This document shows positions 9,289 to 17,221 of a stretch of DNA of 64,000 nt, in pieces. The first letter of the stretch is position 1. Each line of letters starts with the position of its first letter. The notes below the pieces were generated by a model, which ran no database searches, was not told the DNA's origin, and was given only the letters and a program-made list of their open reading frames with translations. This DNA is from Candidatus Woesearchaeota archaeon (GTDB taxonomy: Archaea > Nanobdellota > Nanobdellia > Woesearchaeales > GW2011-AR15), in assembly GCA_016928835.1 (NCBI GenBank), contig JAFGJW010000019.1:1-64000 (forward strand), given 5' to 3'. Both the position numbers and the translations under genes were made by a program.

Positions 9289-11781
9289 TTATCTGCACAT
9301 CTCGGCCGCTGGCTTAGCTTCGCAGACAATTTTTTTCAATGCCTCATTTTGTTTTTTCAGTTCACTTATCTCTTCTTTATGGTTCTGGACCTCTTTTAGC
9401 AGAGGGACTATTAACTCCTTGTAATTTACACCTTCTACCTTATGCTGCTCATCATAATATACTAAAGAGGGATGTATTTTTTCAACTTCTTCAGCAATTA
9501 ATCCCTCTCTTCTAGTACCTTCAGCTGTTCCATCCTCACTGATTCTGCCATTACTGTCAACCTTGTACTCAAAAGTAACTGGCCTTAACAAGTATATCCA
9601 GTTAGCATTATCTAAATCTTCAATCTTGGTTTTATGCCTCAATGTTGAGGACTGATAACCAAATAATCCCGTATTATCAACTAACAAATCTCTGTACGTT
9701 GCTCCCACAGTTGTGCTATATGTTACAGGAGAGATTATATTTCCTGAAGACAGATAAACGTCACCACCGTGTATCTGAAAGGTTGTATCAGGGCTGCCGC
9801 CATGCCCCAAGAGCAAGTGGAGCCTGTCATTATTGTCTCTATCCAAATAAAACAGATGCTCTGCTGTAGTTCCATCATCAGCAATCCATCTCAATTGGGA
9901 AGCCCATCCTGAAGAAGTATCTGGATCCAATATCTCTATCCACTTGGCAGCAGCAGCATCCTCAACATGTAATTGTCTTTGCGGAGAAGTAGTGCCAATA
10001 CCAACACTATTAGCTGATGAATCAACAAAAAGAGTGTCTGCATCTAGGCTCACATCTCCCCAGACAGTTAATGGAGAGGTTGGTGAAGAGGTTCCTATAC
10101 CAACGCGATTATTTGTGGAGTCAACAACAAAAGTACTGCCGTCTATACTTGCATTACCATTAACATCTAATTTGTGTGTAGGTGCAGCTGCACCCACACC
10201 CAAGTTGCCAGTATTATCTTGAATTGTAACAGTATTACTTCCCTCGTCATAAAAATTTAAGTCTCCCTCAGAATCTACTCCAATTTCTATGTACTCTGAA
10301 CCACTATACTCCTCAATTCGGATTGCATACTCTGTCATTGCTGGATTTTTTATATGTAATGAAGCCTGTGGACTCGCTGTTCTTATGCCAACACGGTTAT
10401 TTCCAGCATCAACAACAAATGTCGTGCTGTCTATACTCGCACTTCCACCAACATAGAGATCATCTGGAGTATAGAATCCATAAGTTCCACTAGCCTCAGA
10501 ATAAACACCATAATCTCCTCCAGTTGCATACAAAGCATAGGTAGTAGAACTTGCACCACCATCTGTTGCTGAAAAATAACCACCATATCTTGTGCCTGAA
10601 TTTGAGGTAGAATCAACAATACCATAGACTCCAGTGCCACTTGATCCTTGTGCCCTTCCATAAACACCTCTCCCCCCAGAAGTACTATTTGCCAAACCAT
10701 GGACACCAATGCCTGAAGAAGATTCAGTCACTCCATAAATGCCCCTATTAGTACCATTAGAATGGGTAGCATGGCCCATTATACCAATACTGCTAAACTG
10801 TGAACTTTTGCCGTAGATAGCTGCAAAATCTGAAATAGAATTTTGTAACCCCATTACACCGAATCTATTACTACCACCATGGCCAACGATAGATGCCACA
10901 TCGCCTCCACCAACCGACAAACCATAATCTGAAGAAACAGATCCACCAAGCGGACCAGCTGCTATATTACCTATTATTCTTGCATCCCCCACAACTTCAA
11001 GCTGTTCTGTAGGATCCGTTTCTCCAATACCAACATTCCCACTATTATAATAAATACCTAAAGCACTTGGCGACCAATAACCACTGCCACTATCATCACT
11101 CCCGCAAACCAAACCACCAGAGGAATTAGTCTCGAGTGCAGTGCATGAAGTAAAATCCTCAAATCTTACTGTGCCGTCAACATGCAGCTTATCTGTTGGG
11201 TTTGGTCTACCAATACCAACATTTCCCTGAACTATTAATCCTCCGCTCGGAACGGAGGTTCTACTATAAGCAGTTGCACTACTAATTGACGCTCCGCCAC
11301 CATATACAGTCAATTTATTGACGCCCGCAGAATCTCCTAACTTTACTATACCAGCACTACTTACATATATATCTCCACCAGTAAGTATTCCATCTGAATC
11401 TATCTTTGTATTGATTCCTCCGTCTGTAACCACAAATTTTGTATCAGGAGAGTCTGTTCCAATACCAACTCTACCAGTAAACCCAGCGCCATAAGCATAC
11501 AAGCTTGCCCTTGAGCCGCTTCTAGTCGTATTCCATAAAAGAAGATGCGGTTTATTCAATAAAATGGAAGCATAGGTATTGCCGCTAGATGCATTTATTA
11601 CTATCGCATCCCTGCCATCGCCACCAGCTCCTCCTTCGGTCAGGTCAACTTGCAGCGGATTCCCAGTAAAAATATATGGCGCTGTTAACTCATCTGTTGT
11701 GTGCGTGCCTCCTGCTCCAAGCACATAACTAGAGTTTACTATAATAATTATTACTAGTAACTGAAAAATTGTCTTTTTCAT
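9289..11781 (-). CDS. Fibre-like secreted protein with C-terminal S74 intramolecular chaperone domain (830 aa)
   Basis: The ATG at 11781 is chosen over one seven codons upstream because GGAGGGA lies five bases before it and a signal peptide (MKKTIFQLLVIIIIVNSSYVLG) follows at once. The body has many VGIGTxxPxxxLxVxG-type beta repeats, as in phage tail fibres and trimeric adhesins, alternating with a glycine-rich segment (residues about 330-440). The C-terminal 130 residues match the Peptidase_S74 chaperone: GYQSSTLRHKTKIEDL, with the conserved S-x-x-R-x-K near residue 712, then LLRPVTFEYK, an EGLIAEEVEK segment and a terminal coiled coil. In characterised S74 proteins this domain trimerises the fibre and cuts itself off at the conserved serine. 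Here it would build a secreted fibre on an archaeal surface. Confidence 0.88.
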   Translation of the reverse strand: MKKTIFQLLVIIIIVNSSYVLGAGGTHTTDELTAPYIFTGNPLQVDLTEGGAGGDGRDAIVINASSGNTYASILLNKPHLLLWNTTRSGSRASLYAYGAGFTGRVGIGTDSPDTKFVVTDGGINTKIDSDGILTGGDIYVSSAGIVKLGDSAGVNKLTVYGGGASISSATAYSRTSVPSGGLIVQGNVGIGRPNPTDKLHVDGTVRFEDFTSCTALETNSSGGLVCGSDDSGSGYWSPSALGIYYNSGNVGIGETDPTEQLEVVGDARIIGNIAAGPLGGSVSSDYGLSVGGGDVASIVGHGGSNRFGVMGLQNSISDFAAIYGKSSQFSSIGIMGHATHSNGTNRGIYGVTESSSGIGVHGLANSTSGGRGVYGRAQGSSGTGVYGIVDSTSNSGTRYGGYFSATDGGASSTTYALYATGGDYGVYSEASGTYGFYTPDDLYVGGSASIDSTTFVVDAGNNRVGIRTASPQASLHIKNPAMTEYAIRIEEYSGSEYIEIGVDSEGDLNFYDEGSNTVTIQDNTGNLGVGAAAPTHKLDVNGNASIDGSTFVVDSTNNRVGIGTSSPTSPLTVWGDVSLDADTLFVDSSANSVGIGTTSPQRQLHVEDAAAAKWIEILDPDTSSGWASQLRWIADDGTTAEHLFYLDRDNNDRLHLLLGHGGSPDTTFQIHGGDVYLSSGNIISPVTYSTTVGATYRDLLVDNTGLFGYQSSTLRHKTKIEDLDNANWIYLLRPVTFEYKVDSNGRISEDGTAEGTRREGLIAEEVEKIHPSLVYYDEQHKVEGVNYKELIVPLLKEVQNHKEEISELKKQNEALKKIVCEAKPAAEMCR

Positions 11782-11784
11782 AGT

Positions 11785-11794
11785 GTCCCTCCTT
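11785..11794 (-). promoter_or_regulatory. Shine-Dalgarno site that fixes the S74 protein start
   Basis: The minus strand reads AAGGAGGGACACT before the ATG at 11781. This strong SD rules in the ATG at 11781 and rules out the in-frame ATG at 11802, which sits upstream of the site. Confidence 0.8.
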
Positions 11795-11862
11795 TTTAAC
11801 AATTTACAAGTCTATAAAATAAATAGTATAATGGAGGATTTACGTTTATAAATATTTCTAAA

Positions 11863-14800
11863 TCAAGAAGTCAATAAAAATTGTCCGCTTTTATGCTTCC
11901 ACCAGAAGATATTTGCTACGGACCAATCACCAGGATCAGTGCAGGTCACTCCGCTCCATTGTCTGCATGCTCTAACTTTCCATGTGTAAGAATTGCCTGG
12001 TTGGAATATGAAATAACTAATGTCCTTGCATGTATCAGGTATTCGACTGCTTAACCAATTAACTCCTTTTCCTTTTACTCTAAGTTGATAGCCATTGTTG
12101 CCATCACAACTGCTCCAGCTTAAAACCGGACCAGAAATAATAATTGAATCATTTAGCGGATTAATAAGTGAAGGCACACAGCTACTATACTGCCACCAGA
12201 AACTATTAGTTTGTGACCACGGACCTTGATTGCTGCAAGCAGAATCCCAGCATGCAGCCACTTTCCACTTGTATTCTGCCCCAGGATCAAATATTAACCC
12301 ATTGACAGTATAAGAAGTGGCTTTTGTAGCATAAGTTGCATCAATAGTCCCAGGAGGTATTCCTCCCTTAATCTTGACTTTATATTTTTCAGCTCCTTCA
12401 ACATTATCCCAATCCAAAGCAAAAGGGATATTTGAAACAACACTGCCATTACTAGGAAGATTAAGCGCAGGCGCTCCTGAAGGAATGTAGTGCCACCAAA
12501 AGGTAAATGGCTCTGACCATGGATTATAAGAGTAGCAATCTGGATCCCAGCATGCACGGACTTTCCATTCATACTCAACTCCTGGTTTATATGAAAACAC
12601 AGGTTTGAATTGTGTTACAAATAAAGGCTTACTATGCCAGTTGATTCCTCCTCCCACCAATCTAACCTGATAGGCCTCAGCACCCTCAGCTGACTTCCAA
12701 TCTAAAGTCGGTCTAACCTTTAAAACTGAATTATCTTCAGGTGCAATAAGTTCGGGACTAATTAATCCAGGCAACACAAGCTCTACATAAGTTGTTTGTC
12801 CCTCTTCTACTTGTATTGTAATATTTTCAGAGGGATAATATCCTAGTTTCTTTACACTTATTATCCTAGAACCTGCCGAAACATGGGGGATCTCAAATTC
12901 CCCGTTGTTAGTGTAAGCTACTGTTTTCTGTCCATCAAAATAAATCCACGAACCATCTACATAATTCCCATTATTGTCTCTTATAGTGCCAGCGATATTT
13001 CCCTGTGGCAGAGATAAAGATGTAGAAGGATCTCCATAAAGATTAAACGTAAACAGGTTATGATAACTGCTTCTAGAGTTCAGAGGAATGCCCTGTCTCA
13101 TTAAATCCAAAGCAATTCCGCCAGGATTATTTTGGGTAAGGAATTTAGTGTAGCGACAAGCCAGCCGCATTGTCCCGTGATATGCATATTCACATAATCC
13201 ATAATAGTTGCAGGTATTTCCATAGCACTGCTGGTACCACCCGTCTCTTGAAGCAGCTACTGTTGTGACAGCACCTTTTTCTATCAGGGCGGAGGCAAGG
13301 TTATTATCTGATTCAGGATAGCCATTGGAGCAGGATGCCTGAAAAACAAAAGAAGGTTTATTGTCATTTAGCTCTGGTGCATATATTGTGCTCATGACGT
13401 TCTCAGCATAATTAATATATCCATGACTCAACCAGGTTACAACACCAACACCGCCAGAAAATAAATCATTTGCCCCATTCCATGTTTCCTTAACGTTACT
13501 GTATGTTGTTGGAACCAGCTCAGGCTCTACGCCAAAATCTTCATCATAGATTCTGAATTTTGTCATTGCCCTTGTGTTTGACCATAGGCTTATGGCCTCT
13601 CCCAGTTCCCAGCCAAAGGTATTTGCATCAATAAAATGCATTGGCAAAATTATTTTTGAGCGCCATGAAGTGTTGCCTTGATCGTTTTCATAGTCCATTA
13701 TTTTCTGCAAAGTATCATCTAATTTCGCATAATCATTACTGTAGACAGGAATTCTTCCGACCCATACTTCAACAGCAGTTTCAACACCTCCTGGGCCAGT
13801 GTCATCAGGATACTCGCAGTAGTAACCATCATTGTCAATATCCCAGTCACCGGTTAGTTCAGCATAATAAAGGTCTGTTGGGGCAGTCTGCAAACTTGGA
13901 TCAGATCCCGGCCAGCACATAATCATTGGTACTTCTCCTGTAGAACCAGCTGGATAGCCAGGATCATGGGGGTCTGGACTTCCAACAAGCAAAACATACT
14001 GCAAATTCAGGTTCTGGTAATTATTTTGAAGCCATTCCCTTATCTTAGGAGCTCTTTGTGCTGGAGAAGGCAAGGCACCATTTACTCCCCACTGCGTCTC
14101 TGTGGCAAGGTTGACATCAAAACCTTTTGATTGTTTATGTGATACAAAATCCGATATTTTACTGCTTCCTTGTACAACATCATTTGTAGTGATTATTGCA
14201 TAGCCAGGCACTGTTAAAACCCGACTCTTTTCATACCAATCATTAATTCTATTGTTATTCAATATAAATTTGGAAGAACCCATCTCTGCTTCATTTATCT
14301 CTGTTTTTATCTTAGATTGCCCAATTTGATAATTTATTGCTAATTCAATCTTTTTACTTAACTCCAACCTATCCCTTTTTGGGTTATATTGATAAGGAAA
14401 GACCTCTATTGTCACGAATTTCAAATCCTGTTTCTGCCCTGTGTTAAACCTCACTGGTATCTGCGGATAATCAGCATCCTTGTCGTAAACATTTGCATTT
14501 TTACCATCAATTATATTCTTGTTTTCACCCCAGCAAGTAATTTGGTTGTTACTTTTATCATAGGAAACATCTGGTGGCTGAGGTGCAATAATATTAGCCA
14601 TAGCAACTTCTTTGTAACTTCTAAAAGCATAGCCAACCTGGACTGTAGATAAATCTGTTTCAGGAGGCAGCAACATATAAATAATAAAGCCTGGAAGCAT
14701 AGGGTCTCCTGGCGAGTTCGTGTAGATAATGAAATAGTTGTCCTGCGTGAGTTTCAGTTTGTTACCCTCTTCCTCTATGATGACATTATCTCTAGGAATC

Positions 14801-15060
14801 GGCAATAGGTGAACATATCCTTCAGACTCTAACATGTTCTGACTGGGACCAGCTATCTCAATAAAATACTTCTGCCTGTGAGTGTATATATTTACTAAGG
14901 GGAGTGTTGTGGTCGTTTGTGGCGCAGCAAATACATTGGTGTTAACCTCTGGACTTGCTGTTTTTGGCTTGATTATAGTCTTTTCATTACCTAGAGAAAA
15001 TCCCAAGACAAGCACTGGGAGTAGGATTAAGAATAGCAGTATTAATATATTTTTCTTCAT
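11863..15060 (-). CDS. Secreted gingipain-like C25 cysteine peptidase with FN3-like repeats (1065 aa)
   Basis: The start at 15060 follows a GGAG-type SD and begins a clear signal peptide (MKKNILILLFLILLPVLVLG). Residues about 60-280 look like the C25 pro-domain. The catalytic domain has the caspase-like fold signatures of family C25: QYVLLVGSPDPHD, an acidic DIDNDGYY segment, VWVGRIPVYS, WLSHG with the presumed catalytic His near 546, and FQASCSNG with the presumed catalytic Cys near 577. After it come a carboxypeptidase-regulatory-like beta domain (about 685-765) and three FN3-like repeats of about 90 residues, each with YxWKVxAC and ending in FWW. The protease is the most upstream gene of the surface-protein island, so processing of the neighbouring proteins is a reasonable inference. 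In-frame ATG 15081 was rejected because it lacks an SD. Confidence 0.9.
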   Translation of the reverse strand: MKKNILILLFLILLPVLVLGFSLGNEKTIIKPKTASPEVNTNVFAAPQTTTTLPLVNIYTHRQKYFIEIAGPSQNMLESEGYVHLLPIPRDNVIIEEEGNKLKLTQDNYFIIYTNSPGDPMLPGFIIYMLLPPETDLSTVQVGYAFRSYKEVAMANIIAPQPPDVSYDKSNNQITCWGENKNIIDGKNANVYDKDADYPQIPVRFNTGQKQDLKFVTIEVFPYQYNPKRDRLELSKKIELAINYQIGQSKIKTEINEAEMGSSKFILNNNRINDWYEKSRVLTVPGYAIITTNDVVQGSSKISDFVSHKQSKGFDVNLATETQWGVNGALPSPAQRAPKIREWLQNNYQNLNLQYVLLVGSPDPHDPGYPAGSTGEVPMIMCWPGSDPSLQTAPTDLYYAELTGDWDIDNDGYYCEYPDDTGPGGVETAVEVWVGRIPVYSNDYAKLDDTLQKIMDYENDQGNTSWRSKIILPMHFIDANTFGWELGEAISLWSNTRAMTKFRIYDEDFGVEPELVPTTYSNVKETWNGANDLFSGGVGVVTWLSHGYINYAENVMSTIYAPELNDNKPSFVFQASCSNGYPESDNNLASALIEKGAVTTVAASRDGWYQQCYGNTCNYYGLCEYAYHGTMRLACRYTKFLTQNNPGGIALDLMRQGIPLNSRSSYHNLFTFNLYGDPSTSLSLPQGNIAGTIRDNNGNYVDGSWIYFDGQKTVAYTNNGEFEIPHVSAGSRIISVKKLGYYPSENITIQVEEGQTTYVELVLPGLISPELIAPEDNSVLKVRPTLDWKSAEGAEAYQVRLVGGGINWHSKPLFVTQFKPVFSYKPGVEYEWKVRACWDPDCYSYNPWSEPFTFWWHYIPSGAPALNLPSNGSVVSNIPFALDWDNVEGAEKYKVKIKGGIPPGTIDATYATKATSYTVNGLIFDPGAEYKWKVAACWDSACSNQGPWSQTNSFWWQYSSCVPSLINPLNDSIIISGPVLSWSSCDGNNGYQLRVKGKGVNWLSSRIPDTCKDISYFIFQPGNSYTWKVRACRQWSGVTCTDPGDWSVANIFWWKHKSGQFLLTS

Positions 15061-15162
15061 ACTTTCTCCAAGGCAACACACAATAATTTATATCTCAAAC
15101 GCTTATTTTCTATTTGTTAATATTTTTCTATATTTAAAGCTTCTTCATAAGAATCAGTAATC

Positions 15163-15174
15163 TTTTTAAATACT
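15163..15174 (+). promoter_or_regulatory. TATA box for eL33 gene
   Basis: TTTTTAAATACT is centred about 24 bases before the ATG at 15193. There is no Shine-Dalgarno sequence, so the mRNA is probably leaderless. The spacing supports ATG 15193 over the upstream in-frame TTG at 15175. Confidence 0.6.
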
Positions 15175-15192
15175 TTGAGTTTCCATTGCACT

Positions 15193-15456
15193 ATGGAAGG
15201 AGTAATTGTCAATTTCCGAAGGGGAAAGAGAACCCAGAAAACCAATCAAATGGTTGTTAAGGTAGAAGATATTAATTCAAAAGAAAAAGCAGAAAAGCTT
15301 ATTGGAAACTCTGTTTCATGGACAGCCCCTGGAAAAAATAAGACTACCATTACAGGAAAAATAAGTTCTGTACATGGCAATAGTGGTGCAGTTAGGGTAT
15401 TGTTTGAAAGAGGAATGCCTGGCCAGGCAATCGGACAAAAAGTTGTTGTTTCTTAA
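15193..15456 (+). CDS. rpl35ae: Large-subunit ribosomal protein eL33 (L35Ae)
   Basis: The 87-residue product matches the L35Ae family of archaeal and eukaryotic 60S/50S subunits along its whole length: N-terminal GVIVNFRRGKRTQ, central EKAEKLIGNSVSW, then the diagnostic HGNSGAVRVLFERGMPGQ and a terminal basic/valine strand. It is a small RNA-binding beta-barrel protein. The ATG at 15193 gives the family N-terminus (MEGVIVNF). Its presence is one of the clearest signs that this DNA is archaeal. Confidence 0.93.
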   Translation: MEGVIVNFRRGKRTQKTNQMVVKVEDINSKEKAEKLIGNSVSWTAPGKNKTTITGKISSVHGNSGAVRVLFERGMPGQAIGQKVVVS

Positions 15457-15490
15457 ACAAGTATCTCAAGATAGCTTATTATGCCTATAA

Positions 15491-15502
15491 TCATATAAAT
15501 TT
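15491..15502 (+). promoter_or_regulatory. TATA box for hicB-like gene
   Basis: TCATATAAATTT lies about 26 bases upstream of the ATG at 15523. It suggests leaderless expression of the antitoxin-like gene. Confidence 0.5.
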
Positions 15503-15522
15503 GTATTGACTTATTACATTGT

Positions 15523-15708
15523 ATGACACAAAAATTTAATGTAATAATAGAAAAAGGAGAAGATGGTTATTTTATATCTGATGTAGTAGAACTTCCTGGA
15601 TGCCACACCCAGGCTAAAAACTTTGATCAGCTAATAGAAAGAACTAAAGAAGCTATTTCTCTATATTTAAGTGTTAAAAAGCCAGAGGAATCAAGACCAA
15701 AATTCTAG
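15523..15708 (+). CDS. hicB: HicB-family antitoxin-like protein
   Basis: The 61-residue protein has the HicB partial RNase-H fold signature: a first strand (FNVIIEKGEDGYFISDV), ELPGCHTQAKNFDQL and a helix EAISLYL. This is the usual size for the short HicB form without a separate DNA-binding domain. HicB proteins neutralise HicA mRNA interferases. A degraded hicA follows directly at 15707-15886, so the pair is a decayed toxin-antitoxin locus or a solitary surviving antitoxin. Confidence 0.85.
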   Translation: MTQKFNVIIEKGEDGYFISDVVELPGCHTQAKNFDQLIERTKEAISLYLSVKKPEESRPKF

Positions 15709-15886
15709 AAAAATTGGCTTTAGATTCAAAAGATAGCAAGGAAGCCACATGTTTATTGAGCATAAAGACGGAAGAACTACGGTTATACCTAACCACCCGG
15801 GTGAAGAGATTGATAGAGGTCTTCTTAACAAAATTGTAAAACATGATTTACAGTTATCCAGAGAAGAATTTCTTAAGTATGTTTAG
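15707..15886 (+). pseudogene. hicA: Degraded hicA toxin gene
   Basis: One frame reads KIGFRFKR-stop-QGSHM and then continues through HKDGRTTVIPNHPGEEIDRG to a stop at 15884-15886. This is the HicA double-stranded-RNA-binding-like fold, including the GSH catalytic-histidine motif and the VPNHPGEEI..GLLNKI core. The first 15 or so residues of HicA, including its start codon, are missing, and a TAG at 15734-15736 interrupts the frame just before GSH. An ATG at 15749 could restart translation, but only after the catalytic His. The toxin is therefore almost certainly inactive. It overlaps the hicB stop codon by two bases, which suggests the junction was produced by a deletion. Confidence 0.8.
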
Positions 15887-15904
15887 CACAGCAAAATCTA
15901 TTAG

Positions 15905-16660
15905 TCAAATCTTTATTAGTTCTGTTGATTCAAACTGATTTGTGATAATTGGCCTAGCGCATAACTCTTTATTTTGGCTAATAAGAGACTGAAATGTGTT
16001 ATACGCCAGCTCAGCTGTATTATTATTCCTGCTGAGATGCGCGAGGAAAACATTTCTCAGCTTCTCACCTGCACAATCTCTTATAAAAAGGCCTGCATCA
16101 ATATTAGACAGATGGCCTTTATCACTAAGAATCCTCTGTTTAAGGTGGTAAGGGTAAGGCCCGTTAATTAGCATATCTATGTCATGGTTAGACTCAAGCA
16201 CAATTGCATCAAAATCCGGCATCAGTTGCCTCATTTCATCTGATACAGTGCCTAGATCTGTAAATATCCCAAGCTTTCTGTTGTTTTCAAGCACAAAACC
16301 CACTGTATTAGCAGCATCATGGTTAACATTAATTGGAGTTACTTGAATATCCTCAATACTAAACGGCATCCCGTCAAACAGATTTACTGATTTTGAGAAA
16401 AAAGAACTTTCATATGTAGCTGAATTCATAAAAACTGGCGTATCAAATTTCCTGGCAATAGTATTTAGCCCACGAATGTGGTCAATGTGCTCATGTGTTA
16501 TAAAAATAGCATTTATTTCATCTAAATCATAACCTTTGGAAGCAAGTTTTTTAACAGTCTGTTTGCATGATAATCCAACATCTACTAGGAATTTTGACTC
16601 TTTTGTTTTAATAAGAGTGCAATTACCACTGCTTCCGCTTGCCAAAACACTTACTTCCAT
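15905..16660 (-). CDS. WalJ/YycJ-type metallo-beta-lactamase-fold hydrolase
   Basis: The 251-residue protein begins MEVSVLASGSSGNCTLI, the typical opening of the WalJ/YycJ subgroup. It carries the zinc-binding THEHIDH motif near residue 56, a downstream NVNHDAANTVGF histidine, a DLGTV aspartate and a terminal LAHLSRNNN histidine. Members are predicted metal-dependent phosphodiesterases or exonucleases acting on DNA ends or nucleotides; the exact substrate is not known from sequence. The gene sits six bases downstream of the small membrane protein gene at 16667-17065, so the two are probably co-transcribed. Confidence 0.87.
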   Translation of the reverse strand: MEVSVLASGSSGNCTLIKTKESKFLVDVGLSCKQTVKKLASKGYDLDEINAIFITHEHIDHIRGLNTIARKFDTPVFMNSATYESSFFSKSVNLFDGMPFSIEDIQVTPINVNHDAANTVGFVLENNRKLGIFTDLGTVSDEMRQLMPDFDAIVLESNHDIDMLINGPYPYHLKQRILSDKGHLSNIDAGLFIRDCAGEKLRNVFLAHLSRNNNTAELAYNTFQSLISQNKELCARPIITNQFESTELIKI

Positions 16661-16666
16661 TCTTAT

Positions 16667-17065
16667 CTAAGAAAAGGGCATAATCGGTCCGATCAGCATC
16701 CAGACATAAGGCGCTGCAAACACCAGCACTCCTATAATCAAGGTATGGATAATCTTTTCTCCCACTCTTCCTGCAATAGCTGCTGCTCCCGCAATCTTCA
16801 ACATTGCTATTAATGCAATAACAAATCTTACTCCAAGATCAACCCAAATATTTTCTGCTATCCCTATATGCAAAAAATTCAAAGCCCAGCCAACATTCAT
16901 ACTGACAAATACAAAGAGCATTGTAACTGGCAGCGCATGCAGGCCGTGCACAAACCAGCCCATGCCGCGCTCATCCGCATGCACAAAAACCAATTCCACA
17001 AGACCAATAATGCCGCCCATTATAAGGGCAGGGATTAAAACAAAAGTAGTTGCAGGCTCTGCCAT
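16667..17065 (-). CDS. Small membrane protein of unknown function, about four helices
   Basis: The 132-residue product is almost entirely hydrophobic: helices near residues 7-28, 41-60, 78-97 and 108-128. Conserved-looking polar residues lie in short loops (HADERGMGWFVHGLHALP between the first two helices). No family was recognised. The histidine-rich first loop might bind a metal or haem, but this is a guess. The closeness to the WalJ-like gene suggests one transcript. Confidence 0.7.
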   Translation of the reverse strand: MAEPATTFVLIPALIMGGIIGLVELVFVHADERGMGWFVHGLHALPVTMLFVFVSMNVGWALNFLHIGIAENIWVDLGVRFVIALIAMLKIAGAAAIAGRVGEKIIHTLIIGVLVFAAPYVWMLIGPIMPFS

Positions 17066-17140
17066 GATACTTTTCTTATTGCCCAGCTTTAAATATTTTA
17101 CTATTTCTAATCATAATATTAACTAGCTCTTTTCTTATTA

Positions 17141-17175
17141 TTACAATGGGGCTTCGCCCCCTTGAACCCCCACTC
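17141..17175 (+). repeat. Dispersed GC-rich hairpin repeat, copy A
   Basis: TTACAATGGGG, a GGGGC-TTC-GCCCC hairpin and then CCTTGAACCCCC form a GC-rich island in AT-rich intergenic DNA. Copy B, in inverted orientation at 26102-26136, has the same flanks but a GGGGAC/GTCCCC stem, so the pairing is kept while the sequence differs. Similar short repeats occur as dispersed intergenic elements in many prokaryotes. Confidence 0.75.
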
Positions 17176-17188
17176 ATACCTATCGAAA

Positions 17189-17199
17189 AGTTTAAATAG
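17189..17199 (+). promoter_or_regulatory. TATA box for the first membrane/coiled-coil operon
   Basis: AGTTTAAATAG lies 28 bases before the ATG at 17222. It supports ATG 17222 over the upstream in-frame start at 17162, which lies inside the GC-rich repeat. Confidence 0.6.
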
Positions 17200-17221
17200 A
17201 GAAAAAAAGAAAAGAAAATTA

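Noticed and set aside
9289-11781. Prophage remnant suggested by the S74 domain
   Set aside because: No capsid, terminase, integrase or attachment site was seen, and the protein has a signal peptide, which fits a secreted protein better.
15060-15081. Upstream start for the C25 peptidase
   Set aside because: It adds seven residues before the signal peptide and lacks a Shine-Dalgarno, whereas ATG 15060 has GGAG just upstream.
17141-17175. tRNA-like T-arm in the GC-rich repeat
   Set aside because: A TTGAACC stretch resembles a T-loop, but no acceptor, D or anticodon arm can be folded around it.
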